Assembly (NCBI RefSeq): GCF_000003815.2 | Contig: NW_023365730.1 | Coordinates: 627,219-691,218 of the forward strand | Reading direction: 5' to 3' | DNA: 64,000 bases | Source: Branchiostoma floridae | Taxonomy: Eukaryota > Chordata > Leptocardii > Amphioxiformes > Branchiostomatidae | In this document: one piece after another, positions 41,246-52,650 of the stretch | Position numbering within the stretch: position 1 is the stretch's first letter | Layout: each line of letters begins with the position of its first letter | Translations under genes and position numbers: made by a program | Notes under the pieces: generated by a model | Told to the model about the DNA's origin: nothing | The model's input: only the letters and a program-made list of their open reading frames with translations | Database searches by the model: none

Positions 41246-41379
41246 TCTTCTTCCAAGACCCTTCCACGGCTCTTCAGGTGCAGCTCTTCAGAAAAAAAGT
41301 GCAGCTGCTATCCCGGGGAGACTGACTTTTACCAGTAGTTCTCAAAACATGAACAGCTGGGCGAATTTCAGGCTTGCGA

Positions 41380-41570
41380 GTGTCTCCTCAACATTTTTCT
41401 CAACCGGCGACACCTGTACCACCATTAGCATGACGTTCTTAAAATCACCCCGAGACTCTCGCGTGTGCGTTCATACAAGAGGGTGCCGTACTGTCCATGC
41501 AGTACACGACGCTGTAACCACAGTTTTACCCAGTACTTACGCTGGCATCTTCTTCTAAGACCCTTCTACA
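41380..41570 (-). pseudogene. HARBI1-like transposase N-terminal exon, copy 2
   Basis: Encodes GLRRRCQRKYWVKLWLQRRV followed by LHGQYGTLLYERTRES. The R-x-Y-W-V-x-x-W block followed by the Q-Y-x-T-L-x-x-E-L helix is the Harbinger transposase start. The later part is replaced by unrelated sequence, so this copy is broken. Confidence 0.6.
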
Positions 41571-41757
41571 GCTCTTCAGGTAAAAGTGCAGTTGCTCTCC
41601 TGGGGAGACTGACTGTTACCAGTAGCTCTAGAAACATGGCCTCCTCCATTCGCATGTAATTATTGAAATCACCATGAGACTCGTGCGTTAGTTCATACAA
41701 GAGGGTGTCGTACTGCCCATGCAGTACAAGACGTTGTAACCACCGCTGTAAACCCAC
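41566..41757 (-). pseudogene. HARBI1-like transposase N-terminal exon, copy 3
   Basis: Encodes VLHGQYDTLLYELTHESHGD then FNNYMRMEEAMFLELLVTVS. This is the cleanest of the copies, open for 63 codons, and matches the HARBI1-like pattern F-x2-Y-M-R-M-x3-x-F-x-x-L-L. No catalytic domain lies downstream in frame. Confidence 0.65.
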
Positions 41758-41800
41758 ACACTATACTATACAATACAATACAAGCTACTATATATATTTA

Positions 41801-42040
41801 TCAATCTTCAAGGATGTTAACTTTTGGGCCGATCTTATATGTCATGCGGTACAAGACGTTGCCACCACAGTTTAATACCCAGTCCGCGCGCTGGCATCTT
41901 CTACCAAGATCCTCCTCCAAGTCTCCGGGTAAAAGTGCAGCTGCTACTAACTGCTCACGACGGTGCAGCCGATCAAGCCGCAACTGCAGTTTGGCAGTCG
42001 CCATTGCGAGCACGTCCGAGCCTTTGCGGGTGATTTAGCT
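41801..42040 (-). pseudogene. Related HARBI1-like 5' block
   Basis: DNA from CGCTGGCATCTTCT through AAAGTGCAGCTGCT is repeated from the neighbouring transposase copies; the - strand frame reads ALLPGDLEEDLGRRCQRADW, corresponding to the region just before and into R-R-C-Q-R-K-Y-W. It is out of frame with a usable continuation. Confidence 0.4.
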
Positions 42041-42289
42041 GCTACTGCAAACATCCGAGTTGCAGAAAAGATGTTTGCTTTGGTATTCGTAGTCACAGAA
42101 AGACTTCTGCAAATCCTGAAACGAGATTTAAAAACAGATTTCTTTCAAGGGTTTTCGCCAACAAGATAAATTTTGGCCATGTCTCCCTGCTCTTTTTTTG
42201 CTGTATATCCAATCTCCCTGTGATGTCTTCTACGTTCTCTTGTGTGAATTCAAGAGACTTTCTGCTGTTTCTTCGTTGGTCAGCTCTTC

Positions 42290-42395
42290 AGGCGCAGCTC
42301 TTCAAAAGTGCAGCTGCTATACCGGAGAGACTGACTTTTGCCAATAGCTCTAGAAACATGTCAACGTCCGTTCGCATGAAATAACATCAATTTGA
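42290..42395 (-). pseudogene. HARBI1-like transposase exon fragment, copy 4
   Basis: On - strand reads FMRTDVDMFLELLAKVSLSG, matching the second half of the other copies. Only this end is preserved. Confidence 0.5.
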
Positions 42396-42510
42396 AAGTC
42401 TTCATTTTGTTTTAGAGGAAACCAAATACCAAATAACATCAATTTGAAAGTCTTCATTTTGTTTTAGAGAAGCCAAATACCAAGAACACATATCAATTTG
42501 AAAGTATTCA
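42379..42510 (+). repeat. 52-bp tandem repeat, about 2.5 copies
   Basis: AAATAACATCAATTTGAAAG starts at 42379 and 42431, with a third, diverged partial copy (CATATCAATTTGAAAGTATT) near 42487. Confidence 0.85.
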
Positions 42511-42534
42511 TAGACTCATAGGTGACGTACTCTG

Positions 42535-42670
42535 GTCACAGTATGATCCTCAGGGCTCTCTCTGGACGCGCTTAATCTTCGCTGATAGATCTCTGGACAG
42601 TCCCGGGTGCCAGACGACGCATGCATACCCCAAAAGTGGCCGTACGAAACACAAGAAGCACATCTGGAAC
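42535..42670 (-). pseudogene. LINE RT C-terminal fragment
   Basis: On - strand reads CFVRPLLGYACVVWHPGLSR then DLSAKIKRVQRE; a 1-nt shift leads into A-L-R-I-I. This is the Y-x-x-x-V-R-P-x-L-x-Y-A-x-x-V-W segment of jockey/CR1-type RT. Confidence 0.7.
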
Positions 42671-42734
42671 AGAGCAGGACGTCGCCCTGACATAAGCGAG
42701 CGCCGCCGGACTTTCAAACATCAGTTTGTCATAA

Positions 42735-43040
42735 CTGTTTTGACGGAACGTGAAGTGCTAGCGTTGAAATTCGTCTCCGCTTCGCGTCGAAGAAGACTGG
42801 GTGCGCTGTATCCGGCTATATAGTTCGTCGAAGTGTTGTCTTTGTACCAGTATAGAGCTCAGGTAGTAAAACACGTCAACGTTCCGAAGTTTCGAGAGCG
42901 CTGCATATATCTCATTTCTAATGGCTAGTCTCTTTGTTTTGACGGAACGTGAAGTATTGGTGTTGAAATTCGTCTCCGCTTCGCGTCCAATGAGACTGGA
43001 TGCGCTGTGTCCGGCTATAGTTCGTCGCACTTCTGAATCC
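42735..43040 (+). repeat. Direct duplication of about 100 bp
   Basis: TTTTGACGGAACGTGAAGT and TTCGTCTCCGCTTCGCGTC occur at about 42741-42790 and 42936-42988, followed in both by a GTCCGGCTATA-like end. The - strand is open across both copies for 116 codons but shows no recognised motif. Confidence 0.7.
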
Positions 43041-43924
43041 GAAGACATCCGACGTCCTTTACAAATTACAGGTCTTACACCAGACTTTGTCCGGCAATTC
43101 AAGCCCATGGTATTCCAGAAATACTTTGCAACAGTTCTTGTGGAAAACTCGCGAAGGTATAGGAAAACTTCAAGTTTTGAATGCCAGAAGTAGAGAAACT
43201 TTCCACCGTGACTTCACACGAGGTACACGCTCCAGCAAGAATGCAACACCATCAGTGGACCATGAAAATGATGGAGCATGAACAAAATTAAAACATGAAG
43301 AGCAGTAAATTATACATAAATGGTCAAATAAATACAATGAAGTATATAATATCAAAAAATGCTCAACTCCTTGATATTTTGTTATCTTTGATAAATAACC
43401 ACAACCTTTTAATAGGACGAGGATGTTCTAATCCTATCCAATGGATTGTTGAAAATACTGGTTTCATCTGGACAGCATTTCATTTTCTTTGCTTTGGCGT
43501 CTGCTGTGTCGTCATTGCATTACTGTTATTGATGAATGTAGAAGTAGTGTTAACAATGCCATTGTTAGAATACCAGACTCAATTCTCTTGTTAACACGGT
43601 AATGATCTGTACCCAGGTAGATGTTTTCCGATACAGCTCTTACTTTGCACGTGCATAGTTGAATATATTGGTTTCATCCATACACCATTTCCTTTGCTCT
43701 ATGTATCTTCTCTGTCGCCATTGCATTACCGACCATTCCTAATGAATATTAGAAACCATTGATATAACAACAGATACAGAAAAAGCTAACTCATCTCTTC
43801 TATGTTAATTTACATGATTTTAGTTTGCTATGTCGGAACATGCCATGTTGATACTCGGTGCCCGAACAAAGTGATGAACAATATAACGCTTTTCTACTTA
43901 AGTTAACGCTTCTTGAAACAGTCG

Positions 43925-44090
43925 CATCTACAAGGTGGTTGATGAACCATTTCGTAATCCTCGGAGACGGTATCTCTCCCCAGTAGCTGCGGAAACACTT
44001 AAAACCCCATACATGTGTACTTGTTGAAGTCTGCCCTGCGACTCGCGCATGAGTTCATGCAAGAGGGTGTCATACTGTTCATGGTTTTAA
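43925..44090 (-). pseudogene. HARBI1-like transposase N-terminal exon, copy 5
   Basis: On - strand reads EQYDTLLHELMRESQG, then F-N-K-Y in a shifted frame, FKCFRSYWGEI and SPRITKWFINHL. At least one frameshift is present. It is 2 kb from the other copies. Confidence 0.55.
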
Positions 44091-44099
44091 AAAAACCCG

Positions 44100-45870
44100 T
44101 GTGCTGGCATATTCTGGCAAACCTGTTTGTGCCCGTTGGATTTGCTGTCCGTCCGAGAGTAATGCTTATAATTCTTGGAAAAAGACGTCTGTAATATGCA
44201 CATGTATGTATTTGCTTCATTGACGTTATTTTGATACAAAACAAAGACAGAGAACAGGTACATGCAGCTATAAAGTGTTATTGTAACTACCATTTTTTAG
44301 TGCGTAAATACAATTTGTTTTGGCGTGTGCCTATATTTTTCTCCAGGCTGTAAAAGTATTAATTTTAATGAAGGCGGTTAACTTATTGTTGGCAGATTTG
44401 ATACCACAAGATGGTTATAGATGCAAATGTGGGCATTGACATCGAGTGTCAGTTGGACGCCCTCCACTCGGAAAGGTTTCTCAAGAATGAGAAATACCGA
44501 AGAATAGGCACCCCATTTCCTTTTCCTTAACCAACTCGTTCGTCTATTTCCCCTGTATTGTTCTCGCCACAGGTGACACACTCTGCGTAAGAATTCCATG
44601 TCTTATCTTTCTGGAGGGTATAAACCCCCAGCGTGTCTCTGAACTCCCCTAAATCCATCGGCATAAATCCGGAGGATTACAACTTGTGCAAGTAAAGAAA
44701 CCAGTAGTCAAAGTTATGGTTATCTCGCGTAGGTTATAGGTAACAAAGGCACCAGTCACAGTCTCTACCAATGGAATTATTGACTCATTGAATTGAGCTG
44801 AATCAGATTGAACAAGGTTGCCATTGTTTGGGGGGTAGGCAGCACTCTAGCAATATTCATATACTATAAGTACAAGTTGCCTGATAATAAGTTTTGTTTA
44901 CTGTCTATTGCTAAGCGACACCCGTAATGTACTAGATTGCACACTCTACAAAGGTTGAAATGGTCTATTTGCCCACATTCGATATTCATGACCTTGGGCA
45001 CTGGACATGTCAGGCAGAGGTTAAAGATGTGTACCACCCTTCCCTTGTCTATGCTTTGTCATTAATCATCAACAAATCTTACTGGTTTTGTAGAAATTCC
45101 TTTCTTCCTCTCTTGAACACAACGCATTTATCTTATGCAAAAAAAATTGAGCGTAAGAACAATTTGTCGGGCAAATGTTTGTTGTTTTGCCATAAACAAA
45201 CTTTTTGGGTTTCTTAGCATCATTCTCTTTTTTCTTCTAATTCTTGAACAGTTTTGGGATTTTTATTGTACAGTCAATAACTTCTCTCAAGCTGCCTCTA
45301 GCCTTGCACAATACAATATGATCAATATTGACCAACAGGCCACATAATGTACAATGAGCATAATCAAACAGTCTGTTTATGGAACTAAGAAGATTAAACT
45401 CTCTTGATTAATTATGCAAGTTATAGTGTTATATACATCATCTAGGGTACCAAAATTCATCAAAATGTGTCAATTGAACCACAATTAAAAAAGATCCCTC
45501 CACAACTACATGAGCCACACACTGTCCATAAAGTTGCTATAACAGACAGCAAATTTTTTTTAGCACAGCCAAAGCTGCTTATATTGCTAATGTGAGCAAT
45601 TTGAAGCATTGGTTAATTTAGAAAATCACAAAAAGAGCTGCATTATGCTTTCTTTTAAACTAATCCCTCTGCCAATTTCCGCTTAATCTAATATGTGGCA
45701 ACCAACAGTTTCAATTGACGCTCATACATTTTTGGGGAATGTCTGCGTTAGTTGCATTCTTGCTTTGTTCACTCCTCTTTCACACCTCGAGCTGTGAAGC
45801 ATGTCTTCTTTTAAGATCCATTAGGTCATGGTAATCTTGGATTACTTAATGACAAAAATAAATTGTTGTC
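44100..45870. other. No gene seen
   Basis: AT-rich DNA with short unsupported frames on both strands. I see no repeat, splice-bounded exon or transposon motif here beyond the flanking debris. Confidence 0.4.
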
Positions 45871-45874
45871 TAGC

Positions 45875-46117
45875 TCAACAATTTTCACGGAAATTTCGAC
45901 CGGATCTCTCGGTCTTCTTCAGCTGTCTGATCCGACTGCTATAGACATTTATTTTTATTTTTTGCACGGGTGACGTCAGCACTGGGTCAAAGTTCGTTGG
46001 AAGTCGGTACCGCCAACTGTCCTGGATGAAAGAAGGCATTAGGGCTCTATTGTAGAAGGTCTTCTTCACTCCTCTCACAAAGTAGTCTGGTTCAGTGTCC
46101 AGAACTTTAATTTTCAT
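45875..46117 (-). pseudogene. Penelope-like element GIY-YIG domain tail
   Basis: Encodes KVLDTEPDYFVRGVKKTFYN then RALMPSFIQDSWRYRLPTNF and ends LKKTERSGRNFREN. The pattern of E/D-x-D/N-Y-x-x-R-x-V-K-E-x-x-x-I followed by N-x-D-x-x-R-Y-x-L-P is that following the GIY-YIG endonuclease of Penelope-like and related elements. It is open for 80 codons, but the RT part is absent. Confidence 0.5.
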
Positions 46118-46599
46118 CGTTAATTACTGTTTCCTGCAGGGATGCAGTAAGATTTAGACACAAATGGTCTGTCCTGAAATATTTTCGTACATAGAATGAC
46201 CATAGTAAGTACGCAGTGTGCTTTTTTATCGAACATACACATATATATGCTTCAAACAAACAAGAACACTCCGCGTTGGACACATGAAATCACAGTAAGA
46301 TTGTTTTAGTATGCGTTGTATGTTTCATAAAGTAAAGGCAATGAGAAAACACTGTCAAATTCTTCTAGTCGGAAATGTAGTCATAAAGCTGTACATGTAA
46401 ATGTCACAATGTATGCAATTATTGTTACCTTTCAATAATTAAAGAAAGGATGCTCTTCTGGCGTTTAGATCACAAAGCAATATGATATTTCCGTGATTTG
46501 AGAATTTATATAGGTCTTCTTCTAAGACATCTAAGACATCAAGAAGTCAGTGGTCAGTGGGTTTTGGTAAGCCAGCGGTTGGTGAGGCATCTGCTGCAA

Positions 46600-47112
46600 A
46601 GGTTGCGGGGCTAACTGTTGGTACGGCGTCTGCTGTGTTGAGCAACCAATATGGCTGACAATGCGTTAAAGGAGTTTGTTGTAGGTGTCCACTTGTTTGG
46701 AATTCCTCCACTGCTTGCTCCGTAGCTTTCAGCCTCTGTGTGATTGATTTTTATCTGTTTGGCGGACTCGCGCTGTGTTGTCTCAGAGACCTCCATTTTC
46801 CTTTACATTTGCTCCATATGGGCTTCCAGGAGTTGAACATTTCTCTCCACCTTGTCTTCTAGAGCCCTTACCTCCTGACGCTCCTCTTGGCCTTCTAGGA
46901 GTCTCTTAAACTGTTCCTTTACAAAGGCCTCGAACTCCGACACGCCGGTACGTAACATCGTACAGGTCATCGCCATGTTTCCCCTCCATGTGGCCGGCGG
47001 GTTCGTCCCTCTTTCTTGTCGACCCCCGCGTTGCACGAGTACTCATTTGGTCAGTTTGGTACGCGTCTGCACCCAGGAAGGGTTGACACACAAGAAGCTT
47101 CTCAAAATTCAA
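46600..47112 (-). pseudogene. LINE ORF1-like coiled-coil remnant
   Basis: On - strand: a start STRATRGSTRKRDEPAGHMEG, shifted into NMAMTCTMLRTGVSEFEAFV, a coiled coil KEQFKRLLEGQEERQEVRAL, then a stop and a frame ending TTNSFNALSAIL. Short coiled-coil ORF1 proteins with such an end precede ORF2 in CR1/L2/L1-like LINEs. Stops and a shift show decay. An ordinary cellular gene is possible. Confidence 0.4.
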
Positions 47113-47177
47113 TCCGAACAGGCTCTAAATATGACAAAAACTGTTACATTTTTGGAGCTACCTTCAGCAGTGACCGA

Positions 47178-47405
47178 CTACCCCCGTGCTGCCATGACGT
47201 CATCCTCAGACTGTGTCCCCAGGAGCTCTGTAGACTTGCTTTCTGTATTTTGAGGTCTGTTTAAAATGGTGGAAACGCCTTTGGTGACTTTTACCAATGT
47301 CTTACTGCCAAATTGGTCAATCAGTAGCTCCTTGAAACACTGTTTGAAAGCATGCGGTCTTAACTGAGCGGCAATGGCTCCTCCGCCATGTTGCGGTGCC
47401 GCTAT
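47178..47405 (-). CDS. Hypothetical segment, unknown
   Basis: On - strand AAPQHGGGAIAAQLRPHAFK then ELLIDQFGSKTLVKVTKGVS, open from about 47405 to 47178. Its left end abuts the ORF1-like remnant, so it may be the same element's 5' part or host DNA. A run of about 15 C lies at 47470-47485. Confidence 0.25.
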   Translation of the reverse strand: MAAPQHGGGAIAAQLRPHAFKQCFKELLIDQFGSKTLVKVTKGVSTILNRPQNTESKSTELLGTQSEDDVMAARG

Positions 47406-47639
47406 TAAAAGAAAATAAGAATAACATATGATTGACAAGATGCAGTAAATCTGGAAGCGCAAGTCCTGGTCCCCCCCCCCCCCGCCGGAAATTTTGGTAG
47501 GACATGGAAAAAAACATGCCTTTTGGTTAGAAACGGCCAGTTTGCACAATAAAGCTCTGAGTTGAAGACATAATCAAACAGTTTGTGGGATAGTTGCAAA
47601 AGGAAGTACCAAAAAGTAGTAAATATTTGATATACCAAC

Positions 47640-48650
47640 AGAAAGAGAGAAAATATCTAAAAGATGTCCTACGATCCTAGAAAGTTTGCCGAAGAGAGTG
47701 TGACGAGGGTTATTATGTAATGGCCAGTGAAGTAGGAAATGAGAAATCGATTCGATTAAGAGATTGAAGAGCAAGTTACTGGTTAAACAGAATATTTCTT
47801 ATCCTCCCAACAGTAACAACAAGCGTTCGCAGAACTCAACCTTCGTGAAATGGGTGATGGTGCGGTGGTGGAGGGTTTATATGTAGACGTGTCATTGGCT
47901 AGCTTTAGTTCTGTGTCGTCCACAGAGCGTCACTTGTAAGTGGAAGTGAGAAGGCGAGGTGTTGAGAGGATGTTGTTGGTTTTAAATATGAAACTGTGAG
48001 GTGCATGTCAGGATGAGCGTTTTCTACGTCAGGCCGACATTATTGGAGACTTTTGTATGTCATTAAGAATCTAAAAGGCAAGTTACTTGGAATCTTGGCA
48101 GTAGATGGTCAGTGTTATCTGTGAAATGCATTGAGAAGTTGTAGAATATAATGCGAAGACAAAGGGTTTGTGGTTTTTACTATGGAATGGAATGTATGTG
48201 TACGTTATGGCCTGCTACAAACTGTGTAAAATGAAACCGTGTCTCTACGATTTACGGGAGATGAAGAAGGCCTGCTTACGCTTTTTGGGAGAAAGCATGG
48301 AGACCGTCACATAGGAAGGTGCGCCGAAAAAAGTGATATAGGCAGTAGCTGTATTTTAAAAGTATTCTATCATCCATCCTTTCTTGTTTGTGCACATGAC
48401 ACAAACTGTCCTGTCCATTCATTTCCATGGACAAAGCAAATACCTTTCATTGTCTTTTGAAGATAAAGACTTATATTGACTGGGCTAAAATCGACTGTTG
48501 CATCAAAATATCAATAAAATAACACATAAAACAATAACGTTGACCACATCAAAGCCGTCATTGGTGAGATCCACATAAATGATCTTCACATCCCCAGCGA
48601 ACACCTCCAAAATGTGATGGCTGGTGTCGTCACGGAATGCTCCTCCTCAG
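47640..48650. other. No gene seen
   Basis: No supported coding region or repeat in this stretch. Confidence 0.4.
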
Positions 48651-48660
48651 GTACATAAAA

Positions 48661-49140
48661 GTATAACTTCCATTTTGGGCTTGCGACTTGGAACTCATGG
48701 AACTTATCAGATGACCCCTTTTCTCTTACCCAATCGTTTTAGTAACCTATCAGTACAAATGGCATGAATCTGCTAACTAGCACCTGCGACCTACCCTAGA
48801 TTAAATTGCAGAGAAATCAAGACATCAAAGTATAACTATCCATCTGGGCTTGCGACTTGTGACTCATGGAACTTTCGACATGACCCCGTGCGTGTCTCTC
48901 ACCTAATCGTTCTCGCGACATGTCGGTACAAATGACGTGGTTGTGTTAATTACCACTTGTGTCCTTGTTGTGACCTATATACTCTACATTACATCGCTTG
49001 GAAAACAAGACATAAAAGTATAACTTCCATTTTGGGCTTGCGACTTGGAACTCATTGAAATTCTGACATGACCCCGTGTCTCTTGCCCAAACGTTCTCGC
49101 CACATATCAGTACAAATGGCCGTGCCGTGGCGGGAACGCT
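48661..49140 (+). repeat. Three diverged direct repeats, spacing 169 and 188 bp
   Basis: GTATAACTTCCATTTTGGGC with GCTTGCGACTTG and ACTCATGGAACTT begins at 48661, 48830 and 49018. Each unit continues into a similar CAGTACAAATGG-type end. No coding function is evident. Confidence 0.75.
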
Positions 49141-49734
49141 TTATCCGCCCGCACGGGGCTTGTCAGTCAATAGGACTATACGCCTCGCGACACCTTTTCT
49201 GTCCGGGATAACATAAAACATGCATAATTTCTTCCTTGGAAGAGAGACCAAATGCTTATCCCGACAAGAAATTTGTCCAATTTCAGCAGGTAGGATAACA
49301 AATCCACCGCCGGAAGCAAATGTATCAATGGTTGCAACAATGATGATGTCGTAACATTCTTTGTTTCACAATGCAGTCCACTACATTGTGTATCCCATAT
49401 GTCTAATGTAAACTCCCTATAAACAATCTCATCAATGACTGCAAGTTACTGTGAAAAACAAACCCTGCTATGTTCATCAGTGTATTGTACCGGTAGTAAC
49501 TGTTACATGTGCAACCCTTTTAAAACGTGTAATACACGCCCCTGTATACAATATCATCATTGCCCTTAGTCTACAGATTATCAAATCTTATGGGGAACAT
49601 GCACACCCCATCATGTATAATGTACTGTCCCTATAAACCATTTTCTCTATTGCGCAACTATGACCTTTGGGATCACTTCCTGTTGGGACGGGGTAAGCAT
49701 GAAGCCCATCGGCATGACGTAATATCACCTAAAT

Positions 49735-50370
49735 ATAGCACGATTGCGTAATACCCACGATTGCGTAATACCTACGATTGCGTAAAACCCATTTTCCACC
49801 TACAAACATCCCCTGCAAAACCGTCAAAAGCCACTAAACGAAAAAATGCCTCGTACGTTTCTTCTCCTTCTCAAGAACTACCCACATACCAAATATCAGA
49901 GCAATCTGTCCAGCCGTTCGCGAGCTTTTCTGTACACAGACACGCACCATACAACGGTTTCCAAACATACCTATTGCATTCTGCTAATTACCTCCTAATT
50001 TGCATAACAATCATACAATTATGTACATCACTACGTAAGCTATCTGCATACCTACAGTCATTCCGATCCATCGACCCCTGCTTGCATTATTCCTTCTCAA
50101 AACCTAACACAAGAATGACTTTCACCGCCCCAGCAAAACCCCTAAGTGGTCAAAACTTACACACCTTACTATTCATTTACACAGCTACCTACCACGTAAA
50201 AATCATCACCCAAAAAAGTCCCGAAAAAAAATATCAAAACCGGAAGTTCTGCTGCAGTACAATAACACTCCGCTAGAACGCCCTGCCGTAACGCAATTCC
50301 TACCATTCCTTCCTCATGTCTAACCCTACCCACATACCAAATATCAAAACAATCCATCCATGCCTTCCCC
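49735..50370 (+). repeat. Short direct repeats of the CGATTGCGTAATAC and ACATACCAAATATCA type
   Basis: ACGATTGCGTAATAC occurs three times in 49740-49790, the last slightly changed. CACATACCAAATATCA followed by A-rich and CCATC/CCAGC-like sequence appears near 49885 and 50330. A frame of 171 codons on + runs through this region but its composition and the repeats make it doubtful. Confidence 0.5.
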
Positions 50371-50570
50371 AGATATCAGGCTGACAAACGTCCCTCTCAC
50401 ACACAAACAGCACTCAAAACAAACCCTTCGTTTCACGAAGGGAATGACACAAATATACTGTCCTGAGACATGTTTTGTCTCTTATGTTTTTTCATTTTGT
50501 GGTTAAAATAGCAATTATGCAAAACTTTAAAGCCAGTACGACCGGAAGAAACGGCGAGATCGCACATCTT

Positions 50571-50601
50571 TCAACTTGGGATGTGATCCATCCCAAGTTG
50601 A
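50571..50601. other. Perfect 13-bp hairpin
   Basis: TCAACTTGGGATG (50571-50583) is followed by a 5-nt loop TGATC and its exact complement CATCCCAAGTTGA (50589-50601). A smaller hairpin CCTTCG...CGAAGG lies at about 50426-50442. No terminator role is proposed in this eukaryotic context. Confidence 0.85.
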
Positions 50602-51429
50602 AGACGACTTATCCAGCTCCTCATGGTCATCAGTGAACAGGGCAGACGCTGATTATTCATATATTTATTTATTTGTATTCATCAGAGTAATTGGGAGGGC
50701 AAAACAGGTTCGAACAACATTTGAAAGTTGCCGTCCTTCACTTAAAAATAACACCAGCACATACAAAGCAATAACATATAACCAACAACGTCAATGCATA
50801 AAATACAGGTCATGTAAGATACAGGTCGTTATGTGTGCACGTAGGGCTTGGCTGTTAGTCCTGCGGTTAGTGCGGAGTAGCCGTGGTGGAGGGAAACCAC
50901 TGCCGTTTGGATTCCCAGCCGCACAGCAGACTGGTTACACTAAGTACCTCAGACCGAAATCATATGTCAAAATACAAGGCAGTTACCGTTCTATGGTTAT
51001 AGCTTTATTTTCAGTCACTTTCTTATGATGCAATATATGTTTACATTCAAGGCAGTACCACCTTAGGATGATTTCCACGAATGCAGTTGTCATATAGAGT
51101 CGATATGTTTGTGGTAAAGGAAGTTTCCATCTTACGATGTTGTGATGAAGGCAATTATCGTCTGCAGCTGAAGATGTTGATGTTGAAAGCAGTTGCATTG
51201 TGTCTTAATTATAAGATATTTCAAGACGTTCTTGGCGATGCCCTGCGACTTTTTTTCCACTTCCGGTGACATCCGTTACAGCCGCCTGTTCCGCATCCCC
51301 AATGAATGTAATAGCCAATGCCCGGAAATCAGTATCTGCCGAACACTCCTCCAGTTGAGCTTCATACGCTATGGCCAAAAATCGTCATTTGTTAGCCTCA
51401 GGATGACCCGGCCGTCTCCGCCAAGGCTT

Positions 51430-51545
51430 TCAGCAGGGCGACCATGGTGGCTGGTTCGAATGACGTACCTCGTCTGCCGGCGTAGGCCCTGGCTTCTCGT
51501 AGTAGGCGCTCCGTGTCCCTCTCTGTGTCCTTGCAAGAACTACTG
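51430..51545 (-). CDS. Helical exon-like segment, unknown gene
   Basis: On - strand, CTTGCAAG precedes DTERDTERLLREARAYAGRR, then G-T-S-F-E-P-A-T; a GTACGT donor follows the second R of the helix region. Composition resembles the charged helical exons at 26-28 kb. Continuation is not clear. Confidence 0.3.
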
Positions 51546-51739
51546 AACACAATTCGAATGGAATAATTGAAATGGGAAACAAATGATAACAAAACATAAA
51601 TGAGCAACAACAATTAGATTATTAACAATAAGGCAAATTGGAAACAAATGATTTCATTTTGATATGTCTAAGTAGATTAAAAGACAACAGCTAGGCTCCA
51701 CAGCATGCTAGGAAAACATATTTTAAACAAGAATGTTAT

Positions 51740-52262
51740 GGTCCAGTGTGTCAAACGCCTTTGTGGGGTCAATAAAAACGCTTCAGTCAGCTGTACAGGA
51801 TTCATAGCATTGAACCCTTTCTCTGCGAGAAGATGTGCAGCAGATTGTGTCGAGGGACCTGGGCGAAAGCCTGACTGGGCCTATGTTATAAAGCTGTTTG
51901 CTGTCAGATACTAGTACAGTTGTGTGTTTACTGTTCGTTCTAGTACTTTGAGACAACAGGTAGTATGCTGACTGGTCTATAGTTATTTGGTGTATCCTGC
52001 TTTTCTGTATTGGTGATAGGCGTGCCTTTTTCCAGTCATCTGGAAACTCACTTCTTCTTAGCAGAGGTTCATTAGATATGCTCATCAAAGATGTAGCAAT
52101 GTAAGGCAATGACCGGCAATATGTACCCTGCCTAGGAACAGTGATAGTATTTCTATGAAAATAATTAGAACTGGGGCAAATGCCTGTCATTTGCCTCGTG
52201 GACCATCCCAGCTTTAGAACATTTAAACTGTTTTGGTATTTTTTTAGTACATTGCAGTTCAA
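51740..52262 (-). pseudogene. LINE reverse transcriptase fragment with frameshifts
   Basis: On - strand in order: PYIATSLMSISNEPLL, EFPDDWKKARLSPIQK, then in a second frame D-T-P-N-N-Y-R-P-V-S-I-L-P-V-V-S-K, VLERTVNTQLY, QAQSGFRPGPST and FIDPTKAFDTLDHNI. These are the finger to palm motifs of jockey/CR1/L2-type RT. At least three shifts are needed. Confidence 0.75.
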
Positions 52263-52650
52263 GTTAACCTAAAATTGCCCACTGAAGAGGTAAAAGCCCA
52301 CCAGAATTGGCACTGTCGACTTCCCATCACCACCACATCTTTGGAAAGGCAGCCCTCGGAGACGAAGCCTGCCGCTTCCTTGGCGTAGTTCGGGGAACCT
52401 GTGCCATCATATAATCTCTTGTAAAGCATCCAACGTTTCTGAAAAAAAAACCTGTTCTGTTGACTCAACTGTTCCATACATAACCTCAACATCTCCTGCA
52501 GTTTTCTCAGCAACGGCTTGTCCTGCTCTAGAGCAGGTTTACGTACATCGCTGCTGGTAGTCGGTGAAACCCCGAGCTTGCTGTCGCTACCATTGTTGTT
52601 GTCATCTTTCCCGCGACGGCCGTTGGCCCCTAAGTAATCAGTATAATGCA
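52259..52650 (-). CDS. Hypothetical exon, Asn/Ser-rich then helical
   Basis: On - strand, after a TTACTTAG acceptor-like end, the frame reads NGRRGKDDNNNGSDSKLGVS, then EQDKPLLRKLQEMLRLCMEQ and KRWMLYKRLYDGTGSPNYAK to a stop. The combination of Asn-rich and helical parts resembles the gene at 25.9-33.5 kb. Family unknown; overlap of its 3' end with the adjacent RT fragment is minimal. Confidence 0.35.

Noticed and set aside
49761-50276. 171-codon + strand frame
   Set aside because: It contains repeated non-coding motifs and has a Ser/Thr/Pro/Lys composition typical of chance frames in C/A-rich DNA; no splice or family support.
50840-50930. tRNA-like stretch with a GGTTAGTG/GGATTCCC pattern
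   Set aside because: The arms do not fold into a cloverleaf by inspection, and no A/B box pair with correct spacing was found.
51398-51545. Homeodomain-like reading (RRGTSFEPATMVALLKAL)
   Set aside because: A donor sits just after the first residues and a stop follows; no helix 3 could be found.
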